Below, piece by piece: positions 36,656-46,429 of a stretch of DNA of 64,000 bases (position 1 is its first letter; each line of letters begins with the position of its first letter). The stretch lies in NCBI RefSeq assembly GCF_014855515.1, contig NZ_JACYFK010000003.1, positions 372,001 to 436,000 of the forward strand. The letters run 5' to 3'. A program made the position numbers and the translations under genes. The stretch is from Euzebyella marina. Its GTDB lineage: Bacteria; Bacteroidota; Bacteroidia; Flavobacteriales; Flavobacteriaceae. A model generated the notes under the pieces. That model was not told the DNA's origin, made no database searches, and saw only the letters and a program-made list of their open reading frames with translations.

Positions 36656-36990
36656 AGTAGTAATTCTATTAAGCCTTAAATTAGGAAAAAATGGTCCTAT
36701 GAAAAATAATTAAAGCATAAGATTATTGTATGTAAGCAACTTTTTAATGCAACAAGTAAAGCTTTGCAGAGACTTCTACTATCGCTGGAAAGAGGGAGTA
36801 CTCTTTTTACCTGTCACAGCCATTGATAAGAGTAGTCGAGGCCTGTGGTCAAGAGGCGAAAAACTTTATGTAGATTTTTGCACGATGGTCAGTTGTTTCT
36901 TCCGAGAATTCTACAACTCTTTCAGCAAATTTCGTAACACGGTTGGCGGCAACAATTCCGAACTTTGCATAAAGTAATTCAGATAAAGCT
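36656..36990. other. Spacer with no supported gene
   Basis: The stretch holds the promoters for the thiolase and for copA in opposite directions. Short open frames exist on both strands but none shows a recognisable fold, good start context or codon pattern, so none is called. No strong repeat was seen. Confidence 0.4.
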
Positions 36991-39249
36991 ATGGAAACCA
37001 CAACTGTTTTGGAGCAAAAGGATAAAACCAAGAAATCAGATATCAAAAAATCGTTTCCGGTCACGGGAATGACTTGTGCGGCCTGCGCATCAAGTGTTGA
37101 ATCCATCCTGTCGCATACTGAAGGTGTCAATAATGCCATTGTTAATTTTGCGAGCAGCTCGGTACTCGTAGATTATGATGAGAACGTTACCGAAGAAAAA
37201 TTGCAAAACGCTTTACGTCAGGTGGGCTATGACATTATCATAAATGCTGAAGACCCTTCGGAGGTACAAGAGGAGCTTCGGCAAAAGCATTATTATGATA
37301 TAAAAAACCGTACTATCTGGTCAGCGATTCTGACCCTTCCCATTTTCATTTTGGGAATGTTTTTTATGCATTGGGAACCTGGAAAATGGATATCCTTGGT
37401 ATTGACTTTTCCTGTTTTATTTTGGTTCGGTCGTAGCTTTTTCATCAATGCTTTCAAGCAGGCCAAACACGGGAAGGCGAATATGGATACCTTGGTCGCC
37501 TTGAGTACCGGAATCGCTTTTCTGTTCAGTGTTTTCAACACCCTCTTTCCTGAATTTTGGCTGAGCCGTGGTATTGAACCACACGTCTATTACGAAGCGG
37601 CCACGGTCATTATTACGTTCATTTCCCTTGGAAAATTATTGGAAGAAAGGGCCAAATCAAACACCTCTTCGGCCATTAAAAAACTGATGGGATTACAACC
37701 CAAAACACTAAAAATCATTGAGCATGGGGAAGAAAAAGAAATTCCTATTTCCTCGGTTCAAGTAGGTCAAACTATTTTAGTTCGTCCAGGAGAAAAGATT
37801 CCTGTGGATGGGGAAGTTTCCAAAGGCAGCTCGTATGTAGATGAAAGTATGATTACAGGGGAACCTGTTCCCGTGGAAAAATCAGGTGGTGGAAAAGTAT
37901 TTGCGGGTACGGTAAACCAAAAAGGAAGTTTTCAATTTACCGCTGAAAAAGTAGGCGGGGAAACTTTGCTCTCCCAAATCATCAAAATGGTGCAGGAAGC
38001 ACAGGGAAGTAAGGCTCCAGTTCAAAAATTGGTCGATAAGATTGCCGGTATTTTTGTTCCCATCGTATTGGGTATATCCATCATTACGTTCATCGTTTGG
38101 ATGTTGGTAGGAGGCGATGATGCATTTGCGCAGGCGTTATTGACCTCTGTAGCAGTATTGGTTATCGCTTGTCCCTGTGCATTAGGATTGGCAACACCTA
38201 CAGCTATAATGGTGGGTATTGGGAAAGGAGCCGAGAACAATATCCTGATAAAAGATGCCGAAAGTTTAGAACTCGGCCATAAAGTGAATGCGGTCATTCT
38301 TGATAAAACGGGTACCATTACCGAAGGAAAACCATTAGTGACGGATATTCATTGGTCTGAGAATAATAAAGACACGAAGAAATACAAACAAATTCTTTTA
38401 GCAATTGAAGCACAATCTGAACACCCTTTGGCGGAAGCGGTGGTCAACCTTTTGAAAGAAGAAGATATTGAAAAAGCTGAAATTGCTTCTTTTGAAAGTA
38501 TTACAGGAAAAGGCGTTCAAGCTGAAATAAAGGACGGTTCAAAATATTATGTGGGAAACCATAAATTAATGCTTGAGAATAATATTCAAATCGATGCCTC
38601 CTTAATGCAAACAGCAGAAAGCCTCGAAGAGCAAGCAAAAACAGTCATATTTTTTGCTAATGAAAAACAAGTGCTGGCGATACTCGCCATTGCGGACAAG
38701 ATTAAGGAAACTTCAAAGAAGGCCATAGCAACGCTTCAAGAAAGGGGTATCGAGGTCTATATGCTTACTGGAGATAATAATAAAACTGCAGCAGCAGTAG
38801 CACAACAAGTAGGGATAACCAACTACCAAGGAGAAGTAATGCCCTCAGAGAAAGCAGCTTTTGTTGAAAAATTACAATCGGAAGGAAAGATAGTAGCTAT
38901 GGTTGGCGATGGTATCAATGATTCTCATGCTTTAGCACAAGCCAATGTAAGTATTGCAATGGGTAAAGGTTCGGACATCGCAATGGACGTGGCAAAGATG
39001 ACCTTGATTACCTCAGATTTGCAAACCATTCCCAAAGCGTTGGAACTATCAAAAAAAACGGTTTTTGGTATACGTCAGAACCTGTTTTGGGCATTCATAT
39101 ATAATATCATTGGAATACCTATCGCGGCAGGAGTTCTGTATCCCGTAAATGGGTTCTTGTTAGACCCGATGATTGCGGGAGCAGCAATGGCATTCAGTAG
39201 TGTATCGGTTGTAGTTAATAGCCTACGGTTAAAACGAATAAGACTTTAA
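36991..39249 (+). CDS. copA: Cu(I)-exporting P1B-type ATPase CopA
   Basis: 752 residues. One N-terminal HMA domain with GMTCAAC (about 28-34), eight membrane spans, the actuator loop with [13 protein letters not shown], the membrane Cu site [10 protein letters not shown] (about 392-401), the phosphorylation loop DKTGTITEG (Asp about 438), SEHPLAEA, and the hinge [15 protein letters not shown] (about 636). CPC in helix 6 supports Cu(I)/Ag(I) export to the periplasm. A second HMA gene follows, 20 bases after the stop, as a likely chaperone. Confidence 0.97.
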   Translation: METTTVLEQKDKTKKSDIKKSFPVTGMTCAACASSVESILSHTEGVNNAIVNFASSSVLVDYDENVTEEKLQNALRQVGYDIIINAEDPSEVQEELRQKHYYDIKNRTIWSAILTLPIFILGMFFMHWEPGKWISLVLTFPVLFWFGRSFFINAFKQAKHGKANMDTLVALSTGIAFLFSVFNTLFPEFWLSRGIEPHVYYEAATVIITFISLGKLLEERAKSNTSSAIKKLMGLQPKTLKIIEHGEEKEIPISSVQVGQTILVRPGEKIPVDGEVSKGSSYVDESMITGEPVPVEKSGGGKVFAGTVNQKGSFQFTAEKVGGETLLSQIIKMVQEAQGSKAPVQKLVDKIAGIFVPIVLGISIITFIVWMLVGGDDAFAQALLTSVAVLVIACPCALGLATPTAIMVGIGKGAENNILIKDAESLELGHKVNAVILDKTGTITEGKPLVTDIHWSENNKDTKKYKQILLAIEAQSEHPLAEAVVNLLKEEDIEKAEIASFESITGKGVQAEIKDGSKYYVGNHKLMLENNIQIDASLMQTAESLEEQAKTVIFFANEKQVLAILAIADKIKETSKKAIATLQERGIEVYMLTGDNNKTAAAVAQQVGITNYQGEVMPSEKAAFVEKLQSEGKIVAMVGDGINDSHALAQANVSIAMGKGSDIAMDVAKMTLITSDLQTIPKALELSKKTVFGIRQNLFWAFIYNIIGIPIAAGVLYPVNGFLLDPMIAGAAMAFSSVSVVVNSLRLKRIRL

Positions 39250-39269
39250 TAATTATAAATTCAGAAACT

Positions 39270-39488
39270 ATGAAAACTTTAAAATTTAAAACAAATATCA
39301 ATTGTGGTGGTTGTGTCTCTAAAGTAACCCCATTTTTAAACAAACAAGAGGGTGTTGAAAGTTGGGAAGTGGATACCGCCAATCCTGATAAAATCTTAAC
39401 CATAGAAAGCGATGGTGCTTCCGAAGAAGATGTAAAAGCTACCTTGCAGAAAATTGGGTTTAACGCGGAAAGTGTTGATGTTCGTTAA
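39270..39488 (+). CDS. HMA-domain metal chaperone
   Basis: 72 residues with the ferredoxin-like HMA fold, but the motif reads NINCGGC rather than the usual MTCxxC, and the tail is acidic. It lies 20 bases after copA and should deliver Cu(I) to it or store copper. It differs from the HMA gene at 31583. Confidence 0.9.
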   Translation: MKTLKFKTNINCGGCVSKVTPFLNKQEGVESWEVDTANPDKILTIESDGASEEDVKATLQKIGFNAESVDVR

Positions 39489-39570
39489 TCACCAAACGCC
39501 TATAATAAATTTATATCCAATCTAAAAGATATCGTTCTGTCAGTACTGACTTAAGTCAAATGAAAAGAAA

Positions 39571-40215
39571 ATGAAGGTAGCGGAAAAAAGCAAATTCTAT
39601 AAAACGAAGTTATTGTGGCACCGAATACGCCATGGACTATTTTTATTCACCCTTAGAAATGCTCTGACCCGGATAGGATTGGACATCGCACCCTACTATT
39701 GGTATAGGGAAATAAAAAATGGAGCCGAAAAACCTGAGATTCGAGATAGCTTCAAAGACTATGAATTATGTTATATAGGTTTGGACGAGATTGGGATAAT
39801 GAATAACATCATGGGGCTTACAACCAAGGAATTAGAGCAGAATTTAAGTATGGGGCAGATATGTATCGGTCTCAAGCGAGGGAAAGAGATTGCCGCCCTA
39901 TTATTCGTTGATTTGCAGGATTTTGTGTTTAAAGGCCGCTCCTTCAAAATAAAAGATAAGGAAGGTTACCTTTTGAATGTTTACACGTTTCAGGCGTATA
40001 GAGGTAAGAACTTGGCTACCTACTTACGTTATCATTGCTTTGAACTTCTTGAAAACTATAGCGTAGAAGAACTTTACAGTATTGTCTCCTACTTCAATAC
40101 GTCATCAATAAAAGTCAATAAAAAATTGAATGCCCAAAAGTTGAAACTCTATTTGTACATAGGATTGTTAAAAAGATACCATTGGAATTTTCTGTTGAAG
40201 GACTATTCCAAATAA
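39571..40215 (+). CDS. GNAT-like acyltransferase domain protein
   Basis: 214 residues. The C-terminal half (about 90-185) has a beta-alpha arrangement with GYLLNVYTFQAYRGKNLATYLRYHCFELL, which looks like the acetyl-CoA-binding loop of GNAT enzymes. The N-terminal part is basic and hydrophobic. The acceptor is unknown and the family call is moderate. Confidence 0.55.
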   Translation: MKVAEKSKFYKTKLLWHRIRHGLFLFTLRNALTRIGLDIAPYYWYREIKNGAEKPEIRDSFKDYELCYIGLDEIGIMNNIMGLTTKELEQNLSMGQICIGLKRGKEIAALLFVDLQDFVFKGRSFKIKDKEGYLLNVYTFQAYRGKNLATYLRYHCFELLENYSVEELYSIVSYFNTSSIKVNKKLNAQKLKLYLYIGLLKRYHWNFLLKDYSK

Positions 40216-40300
40216 TCAAACCGGATAATTTGTTATTATATGGTGGTTATTCTGGGAAAAATTAAAATCAGATGATATTCCCTTATCCGCTACATCAACT

Positions 40301-41083
40301 ATGATTTATACGATTATATTCGGATTGATATTGGCGCTTGCCGTTTATTATTTTTCCGGAATAGGAAAAAAAAAGGTAAAGCCCTTCCCAAATCATTGGC
40401 ATCCGTTGCTGATGGATCATGTACTCTTTTACCGGAAACTTCCCAAAAGTGAACAGGCAGTTTTTCAACAACGAATGATGCAGTTTTTAAGCGAGGTTTC
40501 CATCGACGGAGTACAACTGGAGTTACAGGAACTGGACAAAATATTGATTGCCGCAAGTGCCGTGATTCCCGTTTTTGGTTTTGAAGAATGGCATTACACT
40601 AATTTAAGCGGTATACTTTTATATCCCGACCATTTTAATGAGGATTTAGAATTCGACAGCAAAAGACAACTGCGAAATATTGGAGGATTGGTCGGTAACG
40701 GAAGGTTCGAAAAACAGATGATTTTATCGAAAAAAGCATTGCATCACGGGTTCAAAAACACAACCGACAAAAGCAATACTGGCATACACGAGTTTGTGCA
40801 TCTTATTGATAAGCTGGATGATAGTACAGATGGCATTCCAGAGCGATTGTTGGAACATCAATATACCATTCCTTGGTTGACTTTAATCCATAAGGAAATG
40901 GAAGCGATTAATGATAATCATTCTGATATCCGAAAATACGGAGGTACAAACCAAGCAGAATTCTTTGCTGTAGCTTCAGAGTATTTCTTCGAGCGACCAG
41001 ATTTACTTAAAAAGAAACATCCAGAGCTGTATAAAATGCTGGTGGAATGTTTTAGGCAGGAACCAGCACTTTTAAAAAATTAA
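40301..41083 (+). CDS. M90-family zinc metallopeptidase (MtfA-like)
   Basis: 260 residues: an N-terminal span (about 1-19) and a catalytic domain with the HEXXH site TGIHEFVHLIDKLDD (about 163-172) and NQAEFFAVASEYFFERP later, characteristic of M90/MtfA peptidases. MtfA-type enzymes are linked to regulation of sugar uptake in enterobacteria; the target here is unknown. Confidence 0.85.
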   Translation: MIYTIIFGLILALAVYYFSGIGKKKVKPFPNHWHPLLMDHVLFYRKLPKSEQAVFQQRMMQFLSEVSIDGVQLELQELDKILIAASAVIPVFGFEEWHYTNLSGILLYPDHFNEDLEFDSKRQLRNIGGLVGNGRFEKQMILSKKALHHGFKNTTDKSNTGIHEFVHLIDKLDDSTDGIPERLLEHQYTIPWLTLIHKEMEAINDNHSDIRKYGGTNQAEFFAVASEYFFERPDLLKKKHPELYKMLVECFRQEPALLKN

Positions 41084-41138
41084 CTGCAAAAAATAGTATA
41101 GTTAAGGTCCACTAACAAATAAGGTATGGCTGCTGTAA

Positions 41139-41624
41139 ATGGCACGTATAATCAGCGTCATCAAACAGACCATCAAGAGGATAACCGGAAGGCAGAGTCC
41201 CGGCCCCGCCATCGAAAGTGGCAATCCTGGCGGAAAGTGGACACTCTTCCCCAGTATCAAGGAATATCAAACAAGAACGTGCAACTACGATGCCATGCCC
41301 TCGGGCCATGTAGCCACTTTTATGGCGACCATTACCGTTATTGCTAGTAACTACCCCGAGATAAAATGGATCAAGCCCATGGGCTATACTTTAATGGGTA
41401 TCATGGCCTTTGAAAAGATGAGCAGTAAGGTGCATTGGGCCTCGGACTATCCCTTAGGTCTTTTTATCGTATATGTAGTGGGCAAGGCGGCGGCCAACCG
41501 ACGAATCAAGAAAATAGATACAAACGATGCCTTGGGCTGGAAAAAATCAGAACGGATGAAAACCGAATTTACTACTGGCCACCTGGAAGGCTATCGAACT
41601 TTTGGAGTGGTTTTCACTTTTTGA
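41139..41624 (+). pseudogene. 5'-truncated PAP2-family phosphatase
   Basis: The 161-codon frame begins directly after an in-frame stop. It matches the C-terminal half of a PAP2 membrane phosphatase: ITGRQSP, then the MPSGHVATFMAT motif and KVHWASDYPLG, which carry the catalytic His and Asp. The usual N-terminal membrane helices (about 80-100 residues) are absent, and no match for them is seen upstream. It looks like a remnant left by a recombination or insertion event, and marks a likely edge of the island. Confidence 0.65.
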
Positions 41625-41697
41625 AACAAATAGTATCTTCTTTTTCCTTTTCTTCCATGTGCCTGCGGAAGTTGAAAATCCTTCGCCTTCAAGCCTG

Positions 41698-41732
41698 ACC
41701 GAGCGGGCACGCTACGCTGGCCCGCATTCGGT
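41698..41732. repeat. GC-rich stem-loop
   Basis: ACCGA-GCGGGC pairs with GCCCGC-AT-TCGGT across an 11-base loop. It is GC-rich in an otherwise AT-rich genome and is the first of two strong hairpins in the 41.63-41.90 kb spacer. Confidence 0.5.
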
Positions 41733-41780
41733 CGTCTTTCCGGCTACGGTTTTTAAACATCCTCGGCACCGCGCATAAAA

Positions 41781-41809
41781 GCATGGAGGCGCAAAAATGC
41801 GCTCCATGC
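41781..41809. terminator. Strong hairpin, terminator-like or structured RNA
   Basis: GCATGGAGGCGCA and TGCGCTCCATGC form a 12-base stem with a single bulged G around AAAA, followed by a T-rich ATTTATCTT. It could end transcription from the left, or belong to a structured RNA in this spacer. Confidence 0.5.
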
Positions 41810-41903
41810 ATTTATCTTGCCTACGCACAATTAATTTTGAAAATTCTTGTTTAAAATATGTAATCCTTAGTGATATATTTGTAATAATTCAAGGCCAATT
41901 CCA

Positions 41904-42392
41904 ATGAAACCAAATATTTTCATCTTTCTTGCATTCCCGATACTGCTATTTTTTTCGTGCAATAGCGACGACGACAGCGTTGCAGAATCGGATAGGAAGC
42001 AAGCTTTGTTCGGCCAGTGGGAATATGAGGCTATCGATTCCAATACCGCCGTGGATATAAATGGCGACGGTACGGTAAATATAGATTTATATAATACCAA
42101 TGAAATCCGCCAATGCTTAAAGGACAACCTTACTTTTTTTAGTGATGGTCCCGCTGACGAAGGAAAAGATTCCTATACTATAAACGAAAACGGATTAAGC
42201 TGTGGTGATGTAGCAGCCTTTGCCAATGTTGAAAAAGACCAATACGAATTAATCAATAATGAAATTCTTCGTTTCGATAATAGGGATGATATGACCATCA
42301 TCGAGTTTAGCCAAAACAGGTTAGTCCTAGAGCAAGACGACTTTTTAGACAATCAAGATGTTGTCATAACGTATACTTTTAAAAGAAGCTAG
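41904..42392 (+). CDS. Hypothetical lipoprotein
   Basis: 162 residues with a lipobox (LFFSC, Cys about 20) and a SDDD linker. The body holds FGQWEYEAIDSN and a FDNRDDMTIIEFSQNRLVLEQ strand pattern, similar to small lipocalin-like Bacteroidota lipoproteins. No family certain. It faces the end of the tra operon tail gene, separated by about 27 bases. Confidence 0.7.
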   Translation: MKPNIFIFLAFPILLFFSCNSDDDSVAESDRKQALFGQWEYEAIDSNTAVDINGDGTVNIDLYNTNEIRQCLKDNLTFFSDGPADEGKDSYTINENGLSCGDVAAFANVEKDQYELINNEILRFDNRDDMTIIEFSQNRLVLEQDDFLDNQDVVITYTFKRS

Positions 42393-42419
42393 AAAATGGT
42401 TTGCATTACCCCCTTTTGA

Positions 42420-45400
42420 TCATACTCTAACAATTTTCCCCGATGTCCATTCACTCCACTGGCCATTGGTATCCCTGACCCTGACCTCAAAGTCCTGATC
42501 AAGATATTTCAAACGGCTTTCTCGGGGTTCCTCTTCCAACATGAAATATCGATCCACTCCACTGCCCGTGGCTTCGTTGTAATTGAACAATCGGGTATCC
42601 CATCGGTTGGTACTCCGGTTGAATATCCTGATTTCCACCTGGTCCAGCGTAGCACCGCCATAGGCCTCCGAGCACCCGATATCAAAACAGGTATATATCC
42701 TGACTTGATAATCACAACCGTTCAATCCTCCGCAACTGACATTGTGCTTTTCCCCTTTGACCAATGCCACGGGCCTTCCTAAAGTGTCAACAAATGTGCT
42801 TCCGCTTTTGGAGTGTCCTGTTGAGTTCTCCACCTCAAAATCAATGGTAAACGTATTTGGGGTCTCAGGATAGAAAGTAAGGTTGGTACTACCGTAATTC
42901 AATGGTATTGTTTCCCCCTCATCATATCTATTTCCGCCATAAAAGAAATAACCGACACGGTTTCCATTGAAAGAAAATGTCATTTGATAGGTCACCGCCG
43001 GATCATGGGTGCCAATGGCATTGGTAATGACCGTGATGTTAAAGGGTTCTTCTTCCAAACGTTCTCCGGGAGCCTGACTAACGGTTAACTCGAACGGTTC
43101 CTCGTACCTTTCATAGTTGATATTGACATTGGCCGTTTTCTCCACATCTGATGAGGAGCGCACCGTAAAAGTGATGTTATGGTTGCCTTCGGTCGTTCCG
43201 ACATACTTTCCCGAAAATGCCCCCACGGGTACATCAAAACTTTCCCCAGCGGAATAGCTTGTGCCCGCATATTCAAAAGAACCATTGTTACCATTTGCCG
43301 AAAAATACATCACGTAGGTGTCCCCACCGATTCCGATTTCGGAAATATTGAAGTTAACATCCACCTGTTCCCCGATATAGGCCTGCTGCAATGTGCCCGA
43401 TGCGGTAAAGGTGTAATCCTTGGCCGCAACGTTTACCGTTATATCCACGGTTTTCTCCAATCCGGTATCGTTTCGGACCGTGAAAGCCATTCGAACGGTA
43501 CTTTCATTGGTACCTTCGAGCGTCCAGTTAAAGTTGCCCGTATTGACATCATAACTGTTCCCGGGGCTTACCTCTATACCATTGTTGTCCCTGATGAGCG
43601 CATTGCCGTTCATACTGAAACGCATGGTGTAATCCGAAGACCCGACACTTTCCGAAATATTAAAATTGAGGCCAGTGGTTTCCCCTACGGTTATGTCGGA
43701 TTTTTGGGTGCCCCCGGTAAAGGTAAAGTCGACCTGGTCAAAAGTGATGGTAGTGTTGGCCGTTCGGGTAACGTCCGATCCCGATTCGACACTGAGAACG
43801 ATATTATGCTGTCCGGGTTCCGATCCGGTATAGGAAATATTGTTGACCCCGGCACCCAAAGGAAATTGTTCCCCCGGACCGTAAGTTATACCATTAATGG
43901 ACATCGACCCGTTTTGACTAGAGGAAAAGAAAGCCGTGTAACTGTCGTTCGCTCCGTCGGGCACTTCGTCGATATTCACGATCATACCCACCGGAATGTT
44001 GGAAAACTCAGTAGCCTTGGACGGGGTCATATTGACCGTAAAGTCGTTGTTGCCAACGACAACGGTAACCTTATCTTCAAGAATCTGTCCGTTGCTGTCA
44101 CGAAGCAAAAAGGTTATTTCGTAGGTTCCTGCCTGGTCCCCAACGAAATCATACGCAAAGCTTCCCGGACTTACCGAAAAATATTGGCTAGGGATTATTG
44201 GCGAATTTCCATTGTACAATTGTGCGTCACCACCTGAAATAAAGTAATTCAGTTCATAGGAAACCCCATCGTAATCCCCTTGTTCGATAAGGCTCAATGA
44301 AATCGTACCACGCTGGCCTACCAATACCTCGTTGCTATTGGCCGAGGCATTGAATTCCAGTTCAAGGGGATTGGCATCCAGATCGATCTCCACAGGTCCG
44401 ACCGCTTGCCCGTAATTGTCCGTAACGAGAAAATTGATACGATGCGGGCCCAAGGTTTCCGGAGTATAAAACAATGGGAAATTACCCAAGTCGACCGGAT
44501 AGTCGGTATTGTTCCGGATCGTATTTCCATTGACCCCAGTAACCCTTCCGTTTCCTTCTTCTAGGTCATAGGTCAGGAAATAATCGATATTGGATGTGTT
44601 ACCGTTCGATTTAATGTTGAAATTAAGCTGTGTCCGTTGGTTTACGAATACCTGGTTGCTTTCCGAATTTCCGCTATACGTGAAGGGAATGTTGGCAATC
44701 TCGATCTCGACACTGTCCCTTTTCCTCTGGCCATTGCTGTCTCGTATATCAAAATAGATTTTGCGCTGCCCCAATTCATCGTCCTCAAAGGTATAGTTAT
44801 AATTGCCGGGATCAATGCCGCGAAAAGTCCCGGGGTCCATGACCCCGCCATTTTGGTCCCGTACGGTTCCCGCGCCTTGGCTATCGGAAGAAAAGGAATG
44901 GCTAATATCATAGGTAACTTCGCTTTCCTCGTCCTGTGTCTGCAAATCAATATTGATTGCCAGGTTGGTGTCCAGCTCCACCTGTGAGGATGCCGCGGTT
45001 GCCCTGAACGTGAAATTGACATTTCCGACCGTCAGCAGCAGCTCATTCGTGAGGGATGCCCCATCGGGAGCCTTGGCCACCATGGTCAATTTGTGCTCGC
45101 CCAAGGTTTCTGGTAAGTAGCCAAATTCGGTAACGCCCTTGGGCAACTTGAAGGGGGTTCCAGCATCGTAGGTAACATCGTCCAAATGAAGCTTGCCCGA
45201 ACCATCTTGCAGTTGGTAGGTAATCTCAAATTCCTCGGTCGAATCCCACTCCGGAGCTACCGTGTTCTTGTCCCGTAACAAGGTTACATTGACGGGGTTC
45301 CGGCTATTGATAATGAAATCGCCGGTACCCTTGCCCAAGAGAAAGCTGAAACTGGCGTACTTGACATTGTAGGCCAACTCCAACTCCTTTTGCAATCGGT

Positions 45401-45776
45401 TTGAATCCCAGGCCAATACCTTGACTTTGTGCATACCCGTATCGATGGGCATATAGCGGTAAGAAAGGTCAAAATCCTTGACGGGGATGGTATCGTTTTC
45501 GCGGATGGTATCGTTTTCCGTACCTAAATAATAGCCTTTTCCGTCAAGGATATTATATTTCATGAAATAGGAAACGGTAGAAACCATCCGATCGGGTTCC
45601 AAGCTGAAATCCGTTCTTACAGCTTCAAATACAAAGCCGTTTTCCTCGTTCGTGCCATGAAAGGTAAAATCAAAGGAATCCTGCACTATTCCTTCAAAGT
45701 CCTTGCTACAGGCAATTATAAATATCATGCATAGCGTACCTATGGCGACTATGCGTTGTGGGGTATTGAATTTCAT
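42420..45776 (-). CDS. Giant TraQ-like (DUF3872-type) repeat lipoprotein, end of tra operon
   Basis: 1118 residues against about 150 for ordinary TraQ. A lipoprotein signal (IIACSKD, Cys 23) is followed by nine tandem units starting at about residues 35, 141, 253, 363, 471, 578, 683, 787 and 894 (spacing 104-112). Each opens with a strand such as VDFTFTG or KDYTFTA, continues to a glycine-rich segment and ends near a phrase like YTPETLGPHRINFLV with DNNGQ-type turns. This pattern resembles the DUF3872 domain of TraQ. The last 110 residues hold four Cys (SCGGLNGCDYQ, CFDIGC) and another fold. It is placed where traQ normally lies, 11 bases after TraO. A surface fibre or scaffold for mating is inferred. 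Confidence 0.8.
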   Translation of the reverse strand: MKFNTPQRIVAIGTLCMIFIIACSKDFEGIVQDSFDFTFHGTNEENGFVFEAVRTDFSLEPDRMVSTVSYFMKYNILDGKGYYLGTENDTIRENDTIPVKDFDLSYRYMPIDTGMHKVKVLAWDSNRLQKELELAYNVKYASFSFLLGKGTGDFIINSRNPVNVTLLRDKNTVAPEWDSTEEFEITYQLQDGSGKLHLDDVTYDAGTPFKLPKGVTEFGYLPETLGEHKLTMVAKAPDGASLTNELLLTVGNVNFTFRATAASSQVELDTNLAINIDLQTQDEESEVTYDISHSFSSDSQGAGTVRDQNGGVMDPGTFRGIDPGNYNYTFEDDELGQRKIYFDIRDSNGQRKRDSVEIEIANIPFTYSGNSESNQVFVNQRTQLNFNIKSNGNTSNIDYFLTYDLEEGNGRVTGVNGNTIRNNTDYPVDLGNFPLFYTPETLGPHRINFLVTDNYGQAVGPVEIDLDANPLELEFNASANSNEVLVGQRGTISLSLIEQGDYDGVSYELNYFISGGDAQLYNGNSPIIPSQYFSVSPGSFAYDFVGDQAGTYEITFLLRDSNGQILEDKVTVVVGNNDFTVNMTPSKATEFSNIPVGMIVNIDEVPDGANDSYTAFFSSSQNGSMSINGITYGPGEQFPLGAGVNNISYTGSEPGQHNIVLSVESGSDVTRTANTTITFDQVDFTFTGGTQKSDITVGETTGLNFNISESVGSSDYTMRFSMNGNALIRDNNGIEVSPGNSYDVNTGNFNWTLEGTNESTVRMAFTVRNDTGLEKTVDITVNVAAKDYTFTASGTLQQAYIGEQVDVNFNISEIGIGGDTYVMYFSANGNNGSFEYAGTSYSAGESFDVPVGAFSGKYVGTTEGNHNITFTVRSSSDVEKTANVNINYERYEEPFELTVSQAPGERLEEEPFNITVITNAIGTHDPAVTYQMTFSFNGNRVGYFFYGGNRYDEGETIPLNYGSTNLTFYPETPNTFTIDFEVENSTGHSKSGSTFVDTLGRPVALVKGEKHNVSCGGLNGCDYQVRIYTCFDIGCSEAYGGATLDQVEIRIFNRSTNRWDTRLFNYNEATGSGVDRYFMLEEEPRESRLKYLDQDFEVRVRDTNGQWSEWTSGKIVRV

Positions 45777-45787
45777 AACGTCGCTTT

Positions 45788-46339
45788 TTAAAACAAAAAA
45801 TACCGTAGGCCGACGCCGACATACGGATAAAAATTTCCCACGTCCGAATTGACATGGTAGTATTCGTTGGCCTTGACCAATAGCGAAAAATCGTTACTTA
45901 GGCCTATTTCCATTTCCGCACCGAGATATAGGCCGTAAATAAATTGGCTTTTGCCATTGATAAGCGCACCGGTGGGCAGTTCATTGCTTCCGTTGTTGAT
46001 GACCTCGTATCCGAACAGCCCACCGCCACCAAGGAAGAGACTAAAATTTTTTCTTCGAGGCGCCATGAATACACGATAGTACAGCCCCGGCTGGATAGTG
46101 AAAATATTATAGGGAATATTTTGGGCACCCTTGTCCTCGGCAATTGCGGCCAAAACACTTATCTGAAAATATTGGAACCGATTGGGATGAAAATTAAACG
46201 TTCCCATAATACCATAACCATCCTCGACATAGCCACCGCTCACGCCGACCGAAGAAGCAAGGTTGCCCCGCATTTGGCCTGAAACGGCTGAACCCGCAAA
46301 ACAAAACAACACCGTAATGAAAAATAACTTTGTTCTCAT
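45788..46339 (-). CDS. traO: Conjugal transfer protein TraO (outer-membrane barrel)
   Basis: 183 residues: signal peptide ending VSGQ, then about eight amphipathic strands with Tyr/Phe ends and a C-terminal Phe (GLRYFLF), as in the small outer-membrane barrel TraO of Bacteroidota conjugative elements. Order after TraN and before the TraQ-like gene supports the call. Confidence 0.82.
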   Translation of the reverse strand: MRTKLFFITVLFCFAGSAVSGQMRGNLASSVGVSGGYVEDGYGIMGTFNFHPNRFQYFQISVLAAIAEDKGAQNIPYNIFTIQPGLYYRVFMAPRRKNFSLFLGGGGLFGYEVINNGSNELPTGALINGKSQFIYGLYLGAEMEIGLSNDFSLLVKANEYYHVNSDVGNFYPYVGVGLRYFLF

Positions 46340-46429
46340 CTAATTAAAATTTAGCCAACCAGTGATGACAGCCTTTTTATTATATCGGTTGGAGTTGGTC
46401 ATTATCTTATAAATGCGCATTATGGCCTT

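Noticed and set aside
36726-36977. 83-codon plus frame and overlapping minus frames before copA
   Set aside because: No domain, odd composition and competing frames; left as spacer.
43179-44237. 352-codon open frame antisense to the TraQ-like repeats
   Set aside because: It runs against a gene with a lipobox and clear repeats, lacks any domain, and long antisense frames are expected from the repeat composition.
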